NCBI RefSeq assembly: GCF_016741875.1
Contig: NZ_JAERRF010000011.1
Span: 186,001 to 250,000, forward strand
Direction of reading: 5' to 3'
DNA: 64,000 nt
Source of the DNA: Streptomyces coffeae
GTDB lineage: Bacteria; Actinomycetota; Actinomycetes; Streptomycetales; Streptomycetaceae
Below the pieces are notes generated by a model. That model was not told where the DNA came from, searched no databases, and saw only the letters and a list, made by a program, of their open reading frames with translations. The translations under genes were made by a program, and so were the position numbers. Shown piece by piece: positions 51,779-60,186 of the stretch (its first letter is position 1; every line of letters starts with the position of its first letter).

Positions 51779-53470
51779 TCAGGCCAGGCCGGGACCCCGG
51801 ACAGGGATGCTGGTGAACGTCGGCTGCTCAGGTTCCCGCGAAGTGAAGAAGTCGTTGCCCTTGTCGTCCACCACGATGAACGCCGGGAAGTCCTCGACCT
51901 CGATCTTCCAGACCGCCTCCATGCCCAGCTCCTCGTACTCCAGGACCTCGACCTTCTTGATGCAGTCCTGGGCCAGCCGGGCCGCCGGGCCGCCGATGGA
52001 GCCCAGGTAGAAGCCGCCGTGCGCGGCGCAGGCGTCGGTCACCTGCTGCGAGCGGTTGCCCTTGGCGAGCATGACCTTCGAGCCGCCGGCCGCCTGGAAC
52101 TGCTCGACGTAGGCGTCCATCCGGCCCGCCGTGGTCGGGCCGAACGAACCGGAGGCGTACCCCTCGGGGGTCTTGGCCGGGCCCGCGTAGTAGACCGGGT
52201 GGTTCTTCAGGTACTCCGGCATCTCCTCGCCCGCGTCCAGCCGCTCCTTGATCTTCGCGTGGGCGATGTCACGGGCGACGACCAGCGTGCCGGTCAGCGA
52301 GAGCCGGGTCTTGACCGGGTGCCTGGTCAGCTCGGCCAGGACCTCGTCCATGGGCCGGTTGAGGTCGATGGCGACCGCGTCCAGGTCCGGGCCCGCGCCC
52401 TTGGTCAGCTCCTCGTCCGTGGTGTCCGGGAGGAAGCGCGCCGGGTCGGTCTCCAGCTGTTCCAGGAAGACGCCCTCGGGGGTGATCTTCGCGAGCGCCT
52501 GGCGGTCGGCGGAGCAGGAGACGGCGATGGCCACCGGGCAGGACGCGCCGTGCCGGGGCAGCCGCACGACCCGGACGTCGTGGCAGAAGTACTTGCCGCC
52601 GAACTGCGCCCCGATCCCGATCTTCTGGGTCAGCTCGAAGACCTTCTCCTCCAGCTCCTTGTCGCGGAAGCCGTGGCCGGTCGGGGAGCCTGAAGCGGGC
52701 AGCTCGTCGAGGTAGTGCGCCGAGGCGTACTTGGCGGTCTTGAGCGCGTACTCCGCGCTGGTGCCGCCGACCACGATGGCCAGGTGGTACGGCGGGCAGG
52801 CGGCGGTGCCCAGCGAGCGAATCTTCTCCTCCAGGAACTTCATCATCGATGCCTCGTTCAGCACCGCCTTCGTCTCCTGGTAGAGGAAGGACTTGTTGGC
52901 CGAGCCGCCGCCCTTGGCCATGAAGAGGAACTTGTAGGCGCCGCCGTCGGTCGCGTACAGCTCGATCTGCGCGGGCAGGTTGGAGCCGGTGTTCTTCTCC
53001 TCCCACATGGTCAGCGGGGCCATCTGGGAGTAGCGCAGATTGAGCTTGGTGTAGGCGTCGAAGACACCGCGCGAGAGGGCCTCTTCGTCGCGCCCTTCCG
53101 TCAGCACGTGCTGCCCGCGCTTGCCCATGACGATGGCGGTGCCGGTGTCCTGGCACATGGGCAGCACACCCGCCGCCGCGATGTTCGCGTTCTTCAGCAG
53201 GTCCAGCGCGACGAACCGGTCGTTGGCGCTGGCCTCGGGGTCGTCGAGGATCCGGCGCAGCTGGGCGAGGTGGGTCGGGCGCAGATAGTGCGAAATGTCG
53301 TGCATCGCCTCGGCCGCGAGCGTGCGCAGCGCCTCCGGCTCGACCTTCAGGAAGGTACGCCCGTCGGCCTCGAAGGTGCTCACGCCCTCCGAGGTCACCA
53401 GGCGGTACGGCGTGGTGTCCTCGCCCAGAGGCAGCAGATCCGTGTAGGCAAACTCAGGCATTCCGGCCAT
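51779..53470 (-). CDS. fumB: Class I (iron-sulfur) fumarate hydratase with element-derived C-terminus
   Basis: 563 residues. The N-terminal domain carries cluster-ligand Cys in PMCQDTGTAIVMGKRG, and further ligands lie in GTAACPPYH and VSCSADRQ. The substrate-binding GGSANKSFLYQETK and the C-terminal domain with GSFGPTTAGRMDAYVEQF and MLAKGNRSQQV complete the class I fold. It hydrates fumarate to malate in the TCA cycle. The final 25 codons (51779-51856) come from the mobile element and replace the native 23-codon end now at 42832. The conserved NDFFT and SIPVR residues are kept, so the enzyme is likely active. Confidence 0.93.
   Translation of the reverse strand: MAGMPEFAYTDLLPLGEDTTPYRLVTSEGVSTFEADGRTFLKVEPEALRTLAAEAMHDISHYLRPTHLAQLRRILDDPEASANDRFVALDLLKNANIAAAGVLPMCQDTGTAIVMGKRGQHVLTEGRDEEALSRGVFDAYTKLNLRYSQMAPLTMWEEKNTGSNLPAQIELYATDGGAYKFLFMAKGGGSANKSFLYQETKAVLNEASMMKFLEEKIRSLGTAACPPYHLAIVVGGTSAEYALKTAKYASAHYLDELPASGSPTGHGFRDKELEEKVFELTQKIGIGAQFGGKYFCHDVRVVRLPRHGASCPVAIAVSCSADRQALAKITPEGVFLEQLETDPARFLPDTTDEELTKGAGPDLDAVAIDLNRPMDEVLAELTRHPVKTRLSLTGTLVVARDIAHAKIKERLDAGEEMPEYLKNHPVYYAGPAKTPEGYASGSFGPTTAGRMDAYVEQFQAAGGSKVMLAKGNRSQQVTDACAAHGGFYLGSIGGPAARLAQDCIKKVEVLEYEELGMEAVWKIEVEDFPAFIVVDDKGNDFFTSREPEQPTFTSIPVRGPGLA
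51843..51856. other. Right attachment core (attR)
   Basis: GTGAAGAAGTCGTT inside the fumB coding sequence, identical to the left copy. Sequence to its right is host fumB; sequence to its left is the element. Confidence 0.88.
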
Positions 53471-53627
53471 TCCTCACTCGGCAGACAGTGCTGGCATCGA
53501 CGGCAGCGGCCACCAGCGTAGAACGGGGGCGGTGGGTCGGTCCTTGTGAGGTAAGGCTCAGTCACCTCGGGGAGGGAAGTGTCGCGACCCCTGGTCGCGA
53601 TCTATCGCGACTGGGTACGCTGAGCGC

Positions 53628-54329
53628 GTGGATGAGCAGCAGCCGGTGCCCCTGACCAAGTCCCCTTCCGTTCCCGTGTCTTCCGTTCCCGCGTCCGGGC
53701 CCGTGGCGCCCGCCGCGTCCGCGCAGGCGCCGCTGCGCGCCTCCGACGCGGACCGCGACCGGATCGCGGACATCCTGCGGGACGCCCTCGCCGAGGGGCG
53801 GCTCGACCCCGAGGAGCACGCGGAGCGGATCGACGCGGTCTACCGCGCCAAGACCCTCGGCGAACTGGAGCCCCTGGTCCGCGATCTGCCCGTGGCGCCG
53901 GGCCGCGGCGCCGGACCGGAGCCGGCCCGGGGCGGGGAGGACTCGTCCTGGGCCCGTACCGCACCCGCGGCGGAGAACCTGGTGGCGATCTTCGGCGGGG
54001 CGGCGCGCAAGGGGCGCTGGCGGGTCCGCCGCCGGACCAACGCGCTGGCGGTCTTCGGCGGGGCCGAGATCGATCTGACCGAGGCGATCTTCGAGCAGCA
54101 GGAGATCGTCATCCGTGTCTGGGCGCTCTTCGGCGGGGTGGAGATCAAGGTCCCGGAGAACGTCACCCTGCACGGCTCGGGTGCCGGGATCTTCGGCGGC
54201 TTCGACGTGACCCCCTGCGAGGCGCCGGATCCCCAGGCGCCGGTGGTCCATGTCGGCGGATTCGCTGTCTTCGGAGGGGTGGAAGCCCGGCCCAAGCGGG
54301 GTAAGCGACTGAAGAACCTGCGGTCGTGA
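53628..54329 (+). CDS. DUF1707 protein with LiaF-like C-terminal domain
   Basis: 233 residues, GTG start. A Pro/Ser/Val-rich N-terminus, then DUF1707 (about 37-85: LRASDADRDRIADILRDALA and EEHAERIDAVYRAKTLGEL). The C-terminal half has repeated FGG-containing beta units (VAIFGGA, LAVFGGAEIDL, WALFGGVEIKVP, FAVFGGVEA), as in the LiaF/YvqF wall-stress domain. No membrane helix is present. Probably an envelope-stress-linked protein. It is divergent from fumB with 157 bp between. Confidence 0.85.
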   Translation: MDEQQPVPLTKSPSVPVSSVPASGPVAPAASAQAPLRASDADRDRIADILRDALAEGRLDPEEHAERIDAVYRAKTLGELEPLVRDLPVAPGRGAGPEPARGGEDSSWARTAPAAENLVAIFGGAARKGRWRVRRRTNALAVFGGAEIDLTEAIFEQQEIVIRVWALFGGVEIKVPENVTLHGSGAGIFGGFDVTPCEAPDPQAPVVHVGGFAVFGGVEARPKRGKRLKNLRS

Positions 54330-54509
54330 GCCCGGTGAAGTCCGGGCGGGCGCAGGGAATTTGCGGTCGGGACAACGGTGTGCATAAGCGCGCGCACAGC
54401 GGGTAAGGCTTGGTGCATCGTCTCTCGTACGGCTGATGGGGGTGCACACGGGGCCGTACGCCGCGAGGCGGGCAAGGGTGACCACCGGAGCCGTCGTCAG
54501 GAGTAGACC

Positions 54510-54866
54510 GTGCTGCAACCGCATCAGCCCCTGCTGGACGCCGCCGTGCCCCCGCAGCGCATCCCCGCTCGGGATCAGGCCGGCCCCTGGCACTCGGAGG
54601 CGGTGTGCCGCCGGGACGAGGCCGGGCTGTTCTTCGCTCCTTCCAAGGAGCCCACGGCTGCGCGGCTGTCGCGGGAAGAGGCCGCCAAGCGGGTCTGCGC
54701 GCGCTGCCCGGTCATGGTCGAGTGCCGTGAGCACGCGCTGTTGCAGCCCGAGCCGTATGGCGTGTGGGGCGGGCTGACCGCGGCCGAGCGCCGGGTGGTG
54801 CTGGCCCGCCGCCGTCGCCGGGAGGCCGAGCTCCAGCGCGCCATGAGGGTGGCCGCCGCGGGCTGA
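54510..54866 (+). CDS. wblI: WhiB-family iron-sulfur regulator (WblI-like)
   Basis: 118 residues. The four cluster cysteines are in AVCRRDEAGLFF and VCARCPVMVEC; the turn GVWGGLT and the basic tail ARRRRREAEL that contacts DNA or sigma factor follow. The location between fumB and glpX matches the wblI locus of S. coelicolor, on which the symbol is based. WhiB proteins are redox- or NO-sensitive transcription factors. GTCAGGAGTAGACC precedes the start, which may be GTG 54510 in frame. A strong terminator follows. Confidence 0.88.
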   Translation: MLQPHQPLLDAAVPPQRIPARDQAGPWHSEAVCRRDEAGLFFAPSKEPTAARLSREEAAKRVCARCPVMVECREHALLQPEPYGVWGGLTAAERRVVLARRRRREAELQRAMRVAAAG

Positions 54867-54880
54867 GCGCTGCGGATCGC

Positions 54881-54923
54881 ACAAGGGCCGGGCCCCGCCG
54901 GGAAGGCGGGGCCCGGCCCTTGT
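54881..54923. terminator. Bidirectional terminator, 19-bp perfect stem
   Basis: ACAAGGGCCGGGCCCCGCC and its complement with a 5-nt loop, between the WhiB gene and the convergent glpX gene. Confidence 0.92.
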
Positions 54924-55008
54924 ACGGAGCGCGGGTTGCGGGGGCGCGGGCGGCCACGACGCGGCCGCGGACGCAGGGCGGCACCTCGCGGCTCTTCCCG
55001 CGGAGCGC

Positions 55009-56040
55009 TCAGCGGGCGCGCTCGAAGTCCACCGAGGCGTAGGCGCGCAGCTTGGACAGCCGGTGGGTGGAGTCGATCTGCCGGATGGTCCCGGACTTGG
55101 ACCGCATCACCAGCGACTGGGTGGTCGCGGTCTCCGCGCGGTACCGCACCCCGCGCAGCAGATCGCCGTCGGTGATGCCGGTGGCAACGAAGAACACGTT
55201 GTCGCCCTTGACCAGGTCGTCTGTCTGGAGCACCTGGTCGAGGTCATGACCGGCGTCGAGGGCGCGCTGCTTCTCGTCGTCGTCCTTGGGCCACAGCTTG
55301 GCCTGGATGGTGCCGCCGAGGCACTTGATCGCACAGGCCGCGATGATGCCCTCCGGGGTGCCGCCCACGCCCAGCAGCAGATCCACACCGGTGCCCTCGC
55401 GCACCGCCATGATCGCTCCGGCCACATCGCCGTCGGAGATGAACTTGATCCGGGCGCCCGCCTCGCGGATCTCCTTGACGATGCCCTCGTGACGGGGGCG
55501 GTCCAGCACCACCACGGTGACGTCCTCGGGGCTGGACCTCTTGGCCTTGGCGATCCGCCGGATGTTCACCCCGGGCGGCGCGGTGATGTCGACGAACTCG
55601 GCCGCCTCCGGGCCGGTGACCAGCTTGTCCATGTAGAACACGGCCGACGGGTCGAACATCGTGCCGCGCTCGGCGACCGCGAGCACCGAGACCGCGTTGG
55701 CCATGCCCTTGGCGGTGAGGGTGGTGCCGTCCACCGGGTCCACGGCCACATCGCACTCCGGGCCGGTGCCGTCGCCGACCCGCTCCCCGTTGTAGAGCAT
55801 CGGCGCCTCGTCCTTCTCGCCCTCGCCGATGACCACGACACCGTTCATGGAGACGGTGTGCACCAGCGAACGCATGGCCTTGACGGCCGCACCGTCGGCG
55901 CCGTTCTTGTCGCCGCGGCCCACCCAGCGGCCGGAGGCCATGGCACCCGCCTCGGTGACCCGGACGAGCTCCAGGGCGAGGTTGCGGTCGGGAGCCTCGG
56001 GGCTGACCTCGAGCTGGGACGGCAGATGGTGCTCGGTCAT
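55009..56040 (-). CDS. glpX: Class II fructose-1,6-bisphosphatase GlpX
   Basis: 343 residues. GlpX features: GRGDKNGADGAAVKAMR, VVIGEGEKDEAPMLYNGE, CDVAVDPVDGTTLTAKG with the metal-binding Asp residues, and LLLGVGGTPEGIIAACAIK. It dephosphorylates fructose 1,6-bisphosphate in gluconeogenesis. ATG 56040 was chosen because AAAGGTGCGCTCCG precedes it and homologues start here; the longer open frame extends into the divergent promoter region. The DUF4245 gene starts 176 bp away on the other strand. Confidence 0.94.
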   Translation of the reverse strand: MTEHHLPSQLEVSPEAPDRNLALELVRVTEAGAMASGRWVGRGDKNGADGAAVKAMRSLVHTVSMNGVVVIGEGEKDEAPMLYNGERVGDGTGPECDVAVDPVDGTTLTAKGMANAVSVLAVAERGTMFDPSAVFYMDKLVTGPEAAEFVDITAPPGVNIRRIAKAKRSSPEDVTVVVLDRPRHEGIVKEIREAGARIKFISDGDVAGAIMAVREGTGVDLLLGVGGTPEGIIAACAIKCLGGTIQAKLWPKDDDEKQRALDAGHDLDQVLQTDDLVKGDNVFFVATGITDGDLLRGVRYRAETATTQSLVMRSKSGTIRQIDSTHRLSKLRAYASVDFERAR

Positions 56041-56215
56041 CGGAGCGCACCTTTCTGTACGGCGACGGCCGGTGGGCCCCTCCTCGCCGAAGGCGGGCGA
56101 GAAGGAGAGGGTGCTCATGACTTTATCCGCTGAGTGCGAGTGTGAGCAGAGGACCCCACGCATGAGCGCGACCCTGTTGCCGGGTGCGGCGGCGGGATGG
56201 GGGACGATGGGGGAC

Positions 56216-56779
56216 GTGGCAGGTATGCGAGGCAAAGAGACGGTCCGGGACATGCTGCTGTCAATGGCGGCGATCGGCGCCGTCGCGGCGGGCATCTATG
56301 TCTTCCAGATCCCGCGCGATGACAGCGACAAGGACGGGGGTGTCAGGACGGTCGACTACCGGGTGGAGCTCCGGACGGCCCGCCGCGCCGCGCCGTACCC
56401 GGTGGCCGCCCCCGAGTCCGGCAGTCTGCCCAAGGGCTGGCGCGCGACCTCGGTCACCTACACTCCGACGGCGGGCAGCACCGGCGCGGGCGGCGGCAGC
56501 GCCGCCTGGCACCTGGGCTTCCTGGACGAGAAGCGGGAGTACGTGGCGATCGAGCAGAGCGACGGCAAGGCGGCGACGTTCGTCGACAACGTCACCCAGC
56601 AGGCCCGGGCGACCAAGGACACCCAGCGGATCGACGGCAAGGAGTGGGTCCGCTACGAGGGTGACAAGTACGACGCCCTGGTGTGCCAGGAGCGGGGGGT
56701 GACCACGGTGGTCACCGGGACCGCGTCCCGTGCCCATCTGACGAAGATGGCCGCCGCGCTCGAGGCCCGGAAGGGCTGA
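56216..56779 (+). CDS. DUF4245 membrane-anchored protein
   Basis: 187 residues from GTG 56216 (an ATG at 56207 would add three). One membrane helix near the start (MLLSMAAIGAVAAGIYVFQI) and an external domain of about 150 residues with the DUF4245 pattern: LPKGWRATSVTYTP, AWHLGFLDEKREYVAIEQSD and RIDGKEWVRYEGDKYDALVC. Function unknown. It is commonly adjacent to glpX in actinobacteria, as here, in divergent orientation. Confidence 0.85.
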   Translation: MAGMRGKETVRDMLLSMAAIGAVAAGIYVFQIPRDDSDKDGGVRTVDYRVELRTARRAAPYPVAAPESGSLPKGWRATSVTYTPTAGSTGAGGGSAAWHLGFLDEKREYVAIEQSDGKAATFVDNVTQQARATKDTQRIDGKEWVRYEGDKYDALVCQERGVTTVVTGTASRAHLTKMAAALEARKG

Positions 56780-56827
56780 GCACGGCGGCCGGAGTGCCAC
56801 GCCGGGCGGACGGCCCGGACGGCAGGG

Positions 56828-57418
56828 TCAGACGCTGGTGACGACCTCGTCGTAGTCCAGACGCGGGCCGCGCGGGCGCCAGGCGTCCTCGCCCGGCTTG
56901 CCGATGTTGACGACGATCAGCGGGGTGTGGTCGTCGTCCAGGAACTCCTTCTGCACCCCGGCGGCGTCGAAGCCGGTCATCGGACCGGCGGCCAGACCGG
57001 CGGCGCGGATGCCCAGGATGAAGTAGCCCGCCTGGAGCGCGGCATTGAGCCCCGCCGCCTGCTCACGGGCGCCGCGCTCGGCGAAGAAGACATCCTTGGC
57101 CTGCGGGAAGTGCGGGAAGAGCGTGGGCAGTTCCTCGTGGAACTCATTGTCCGCGACGAGGATCGCGACCAGCGGGGCGGTGGCCGTCTTGGGGCGGTTG
57201 CCCTCGGCCATATGCGGCACCAGACGCTCCCGGGCCTCGGCGGAGCGCACCAGAACCACCCGCAGCGGTGACTGGTTGAAGGCGGTCGGGGCGTACTTGA
57301 CCAGGTCGTAGATCGCCCGTACCTGCTCCTCGGACACTGGCTCGTCGGTGAAGGTGTTGGCGGTGTGCGCCTCACGGAAGAGCAGGTCCTGGGCGGCGGG
57401 GTCGAGGGCGAGAGTCAT
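56828..57418 (-). CDS. Nitroreductase family protein (RutE/malonic semialdehyde reductase type)
   Basis: 196 residues. FMN-binding nitroreductase fold: FREAHTANTFTDEPVSEEQV, YDLVKYAPTAFNQSPLRVV and QAGYFILGIRAAGLAAGPMTGFD. The last motif and the length resemble RutE/HadB, which reduces malonic semialdehyde, but no pyrimidine-degradation genes are nearby. It stands alone on the minus strand. Confidence 0.85.
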   Translation of the reverse strand: MTLALDPAAQDLLFREAHTANTFTDEPVSEEQVRAIYDLVKYAPTAFNQSPLRVVLVRSAEARERLVPHMAEGNRPKTATAPLVAILVADNEFHEELPTLFPHFPQAKDVFFAERGAREQAAGLNAALQAGYFILGIRAAGLAAGPMTGFDAAGVQKEFLDDDHTPLIVVNIGKPGEDAWRPRGPRLDYDEVVTSV

Positions 57419-57539
57419 GGCACAACCTTCGGATCGCAGCGGTGGGACGTGATGTCGACACCCACCGTACCGGCTTTAGATTAACCTTCAACTAAATCGG
57501 GGGGAAGGGTGCTCCGTATCACAGCGCCGGCCGCCGCGC

Positions 57540-57824
57540 TCAGTCGCCGTCGGCCCCGGTGTCCCCCGTACGCCCCCCGGCATCCCGCCCCTCGGCGTCC
57601 TCCGTCCCCGAGTCCGCCAGCGCCGCGTCCAGCCGCGCCCGCGCCCCCTCCAGCCAGCGGCGGCACACCTTCGCCAGCTCCTCGCCGCGCTCCCACAGCG
57701 CGAGCGACTCCTCCAGGCTGGTGCCGCCCGCCTCCAGCCGGCGCACGACCTCGACCAGCTCGTCCCGCGCCTGCTCGTAGCCGAGGGCCGAGGTGTCGTT
57801 CACCTTCTCGTCCGTCTTCGCCAT
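57540..57824 (-). CDS. xseB: Exodeoxyribonuclease VII small subunit
   Basis: 94 residues. LGYEQARDELVEVVRRLEAG followed by SLEESLALWERGEELAKVC is the conserved XseB helical region; the C-terminal 20 residues are Gly/Asp-rich. It binds XseA to form the single-strand DNA nuclease. ATG 57824 (MAKTDEK) was chosen as closest to the domain. It is 46 bp downstream of xseA on the same strand. Confidence 0.92.
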   Translation of the reverse strand: MAKTDEKVNDTSALGYEQARDELVEVVRRLEAGGTSLEESLALWERGEELAKVCRRWLEGARARLDAALADSGTEDAEGRDAGGRTGDTGADGD

Positions 57825-57870
57825 GCCGCACACCCTATGCACAGGGACCGACACCGCAGGGGCCGTCCGC

Positions 57871-59100
57871 TCAGCCGCCGTCGACGGCGGACCCGCTGAC
57901 CGCGCGGACCGTGAACTCGCCCTCGGCCACCCGCGCCCTCAGCTCCTCCTCCCGCCTCACCTCGTCCGCCGACCGCACCACCGAACCGTCGGCGTGCTGG
58001 AGCACCGCATAGCCGCGGCGCAGCGTGGCGGCGGGGGAGAGGGCCACCACCCGGGCATGGGTGTGCGCCAGCTCGGATTCGGCCCGGTCCAGCAGATGGC
58101 CCAGACAGCGGCGGCCGCGCTCCAGCACCGCGGCGATCTGCTCCTCGCGCTCATCCACCATCCGCCGGGGCTGCTGGAAACACGGGCGGGCCAGCGCCGC
58201 CGCGAGCCCCCGCTCCTCCCGATCCAGCAGCCCATGGACACTGCGCAGCGCGCGCTCGCGCAGCTGCTGGATCCGCAGCAGCTCCTCGCCCACATCCGGG
58301 ACGATCTTCTTCGCCGCGTCGGTGGGGGTGGACGCCCGCAGATCGGCCACCAGGTCCAGCAGCGGGGAGTCCGGCTCATGGCCGATCGCGGAGACCACCG
58401 GCGTACGACACGCGGCCACCGCCCGCACCAGCTGCTCGTCCGAGAACGGCAGCAGGTCCTCCACACTGCCGCCGCCGCGCGCCACCACGATCACATCCAC
58501 CTCGGGCAGCGCGTCCAGCTCCTGGACCGCCTCGATCACCTGCGGTACCGCGTGCACTCCCTGCACCGCCACATTGCGCACCTCGAAGCGGACGGCGGGC
58601 CAGCGCAGCCGGGCGTTCTCCAGCACATCCCGCTCGGCGGCCGAGGCCCGTCCGCACACCAGCCCTATCAGCTGGGGCAGGAACGGCAGCCGCTTCTTGC
58701 GGTCGGCGGCGAACAGCCCCTCGGCCGCCAGCGCCTTCTTCAGCTGCTCCAGACGTGCCAGCAGCTCCCCGACCCCCACCGGGCGGATCTCGGTGGCCCG
58801 CAGCGACAGCTGACCGCGCGGGGCGTACCACTCCGGCTTGGCGTGCACCACCACGCGCGCGCCCTCGGAGACGGTGTCCGCGATCCGGTCGAATACGGCG
58901 CGGAAACAGGTGACGGTCAGCGAGATGTCGTAACTGGGGTCGCGCAGTGTCAGAAACACCACCCCCGCCCCGGGGCGCCGGGACAGCTGGGTGATCTGCC
59001 CCTCCACCCACACCGCCCCCAGCCGGTCGATCCATCCCCCGATCAGCCGGGACACCTCGCCGACCGGGATCGGCTCCTCCGCGGACGTGTTGACAGCCAT
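57871..59100 (-). CDS. xseA: Exodeoxyribonuclease VII large subunit
   Basis: 409 residues. An N-terminal OB-fold (VWVEGQITQLSRRPGAGVVF) binds single-stranded DNA. The nuclease domain has GLVCGRASAAERDVLENARLR, VQGVHAVPQVIEAV, DVIVVARGGGSVEDLLPFSDE and SAIGHEPDSPLLDLVADLRA; a long helical stalk follows. It degrades single-stranded DNA from both ends. ATG 59100 was chosen because the open frame beyond it is the shadow of ispH on the other strand. Confidence 0.94.
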   Translation of the reverse strand: MAVNTSAEEPIPVGEVSRLIGGWIDRLGAVWVEGQITQLSRRPGAGVVFLTLRDPSYDISLTVTCFRAVFDRIADTVSEGARVVVHAKPEWYAPRGQLSLRATEIRPVGVGELLARLEQLKKALAAEGLFAADRKKRLPFLPQLIGLVCGRASAAERDVLENARLRWPAVRFEVRNVAVQGVHAVPQVIEAVQELDALPEVDVIVVARGGGSVEDLLPFSDEQLVRAVAACRTPVVSAIGHEPDSPLLDLVADLRASTPTDAAKKIVPDVGEELLRIQQLRERALRSVHGLLDREERGLAAALARPCFQQPRRMVDEREEQIAAVLERGRRCLGHLLDRAESELAHTHARVVALSPAATLRRGYAVLQHADGSVVRSADEVRREEELRARVAEGEFTVRAVSGSAVDGG

Positions 59101-59163
59101 GACCGCGAGCGTATCGGCCACCGCCGACAGGATCGCTGGGTCGGCGCCCCTACCATGGGGGTC

Positions 59164-60186
59164 ATGACTGCAACCTCCGCCCGCCGGGTCCTGCTCGCCG
59201 CCCCGCGTGGCTACTGCGCCGGTGTCGACCGTGCCGTGATCGCCGTCGAGAAGGCCCTGGAGCAGTACGGCGCGCCGATCTATGTGCGCAAAGAAATCGT
59301 CCACAACAAATACGTCGTCCAGACCCTGGAGAAGAAGGGCGCGATCTTCGTCGACGAGACGGAGGAGGTGCCCCAGGGGGCGATCGTGATCTTCTCGGCC
59401 CACGGTGTCGCGCCGGTCGTCCACGAGGAGGCCAGGCAGCGCCAGCTGGCCACCATCGACGCCACCTGCCCTCTGGTGACCAAGGTCCACAAGGAGGCCG
59501 TCCGGTTCGCCAACGAGGACTACGACATCCTCCTGATCGGTCACGAGGGCCATGAGGAGGTCATCGGGACCAGCGGTGAGGCGCCCGACCACATCACGCT
59601 GGTCGACGGCCCGGCCGATGTGAAGAACGTCGAGGTCCGCGACGAGTCCAAGGTCGTCTGGCTCTCCCAGACCACCCTGTCGGTGGACGAGACCATGGAG
59701 ACGGTGGACGCGCTCAAGGAGCGTTTCCCGCAGCTGATCAGCCCGCCCAGCGACGACATCTGCTACGCCACCCAGAACCGCCAGACCGCGGTGAAGCAGG
59801 TCGCCGCCGAGTCCGACCTCGTCATCGTCGTCGGCTCCAAGAACTCCTCCAACTCGGTACGGCTGGTCGAGGTCGCCCTCGGCGCCGGTGCCAAGGCCGG
59901 TCATCTGGTCGACTTCGCCGACGAGATCGACGAAGCCTGGCTCGAGGGCGTGTCCACGGTCGGTGTGACCTCGGGCGCCTCGGTGCCGGACGTGCTCGTG
60001 GAGGGCGTCCTGGAGTGGCTGGCCGAGCGCGGCTTCGGTGATGTCGAGGTCGTCCAGCCCATGGAGGAGAGCCTGACGTTCTCGCTCCCCAAGGAGCTGC
60101 GCCGCGATCTGCGGGCCGAGGCCGCGGCCGCTTCGACGGGCGGCTCCTCGGCGGGCGGCTCCTCGGCGGGCGGCGCGGAGCGGTGA
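59164..60186 (+). CDS. ispH: 4-hydroxy-3-methylbut-2-enyl diphosphate reductase
   Basis: 340 residues. The iron-sulfur cluster cysteines are in APRGYCAGVDRA, DATCPLVTKVHKEA and DDICYATQNRQ; SAHGVAP, GHEGHEEVIGTSGEA and GSKNSSNSVRL match IspH. It catalyses the last step of the MEP isoprenoid pathway. The last 20 residues hold a Gly/Ser repeat (GGSSAGGSSAGG) that is probably disordered. The divergent xseA start is 63 bp away. It overlaps ppgK by 4 nt. Confidence 0.95.
   Translation: MTATSARRVLLAAPRGYCAGVDRAVIAVEKALEQYGAPIYVRKEIVHNKYVVQTLEKKGAIFVDETEEVPQGAIVIFSAHGVAPVVHEEARQRQLATIDATCPLVTKVHKEAVRFANEDYDILLIGHEGHEEVIGTSGEAPDHITLVDGPADVKNVEVRDESKVVWLSQTTLSVDETMETVDALKERFPQLISPPSDDICYATQNRQTAVKQVAAESDLVIVVGSKNSSNSVRLVEVALGAGAKAGHLVDFADEIDEAWLEGVSTVGVTSGASVPDVLVEGVLEWLAERGFGDVEVVQPMEESLTFSLPKELRRDLRAEAAAASTGGSSAGGSSAGGAER

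Larger units (their letters stand above)
42890..51856. mobile_element. Integrative element in fumB with capsid and portal genes (candidate phage satellite)
   Basis: Bounded by a 14-bp core (GTGAAGAAGTCGTT) at 42890-42903 and 51843-51856, giving a unit of 8,953 bp. Contents from left to right: serine integrase, winged-helix replication-type gene, iteron and hairpin region, zinc-finger protein, HK97-type capsid, 23-residue leader, portal, then a leftward block of small proteins with an XRE regulator. Terminase, protease, tail and lysis genes are not seen. Base composition and codon use (more A/T in third positions) differ clearly from the flanks. The element replaces the end of fumB with its own coding sequence. 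Confidence 0.9.
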
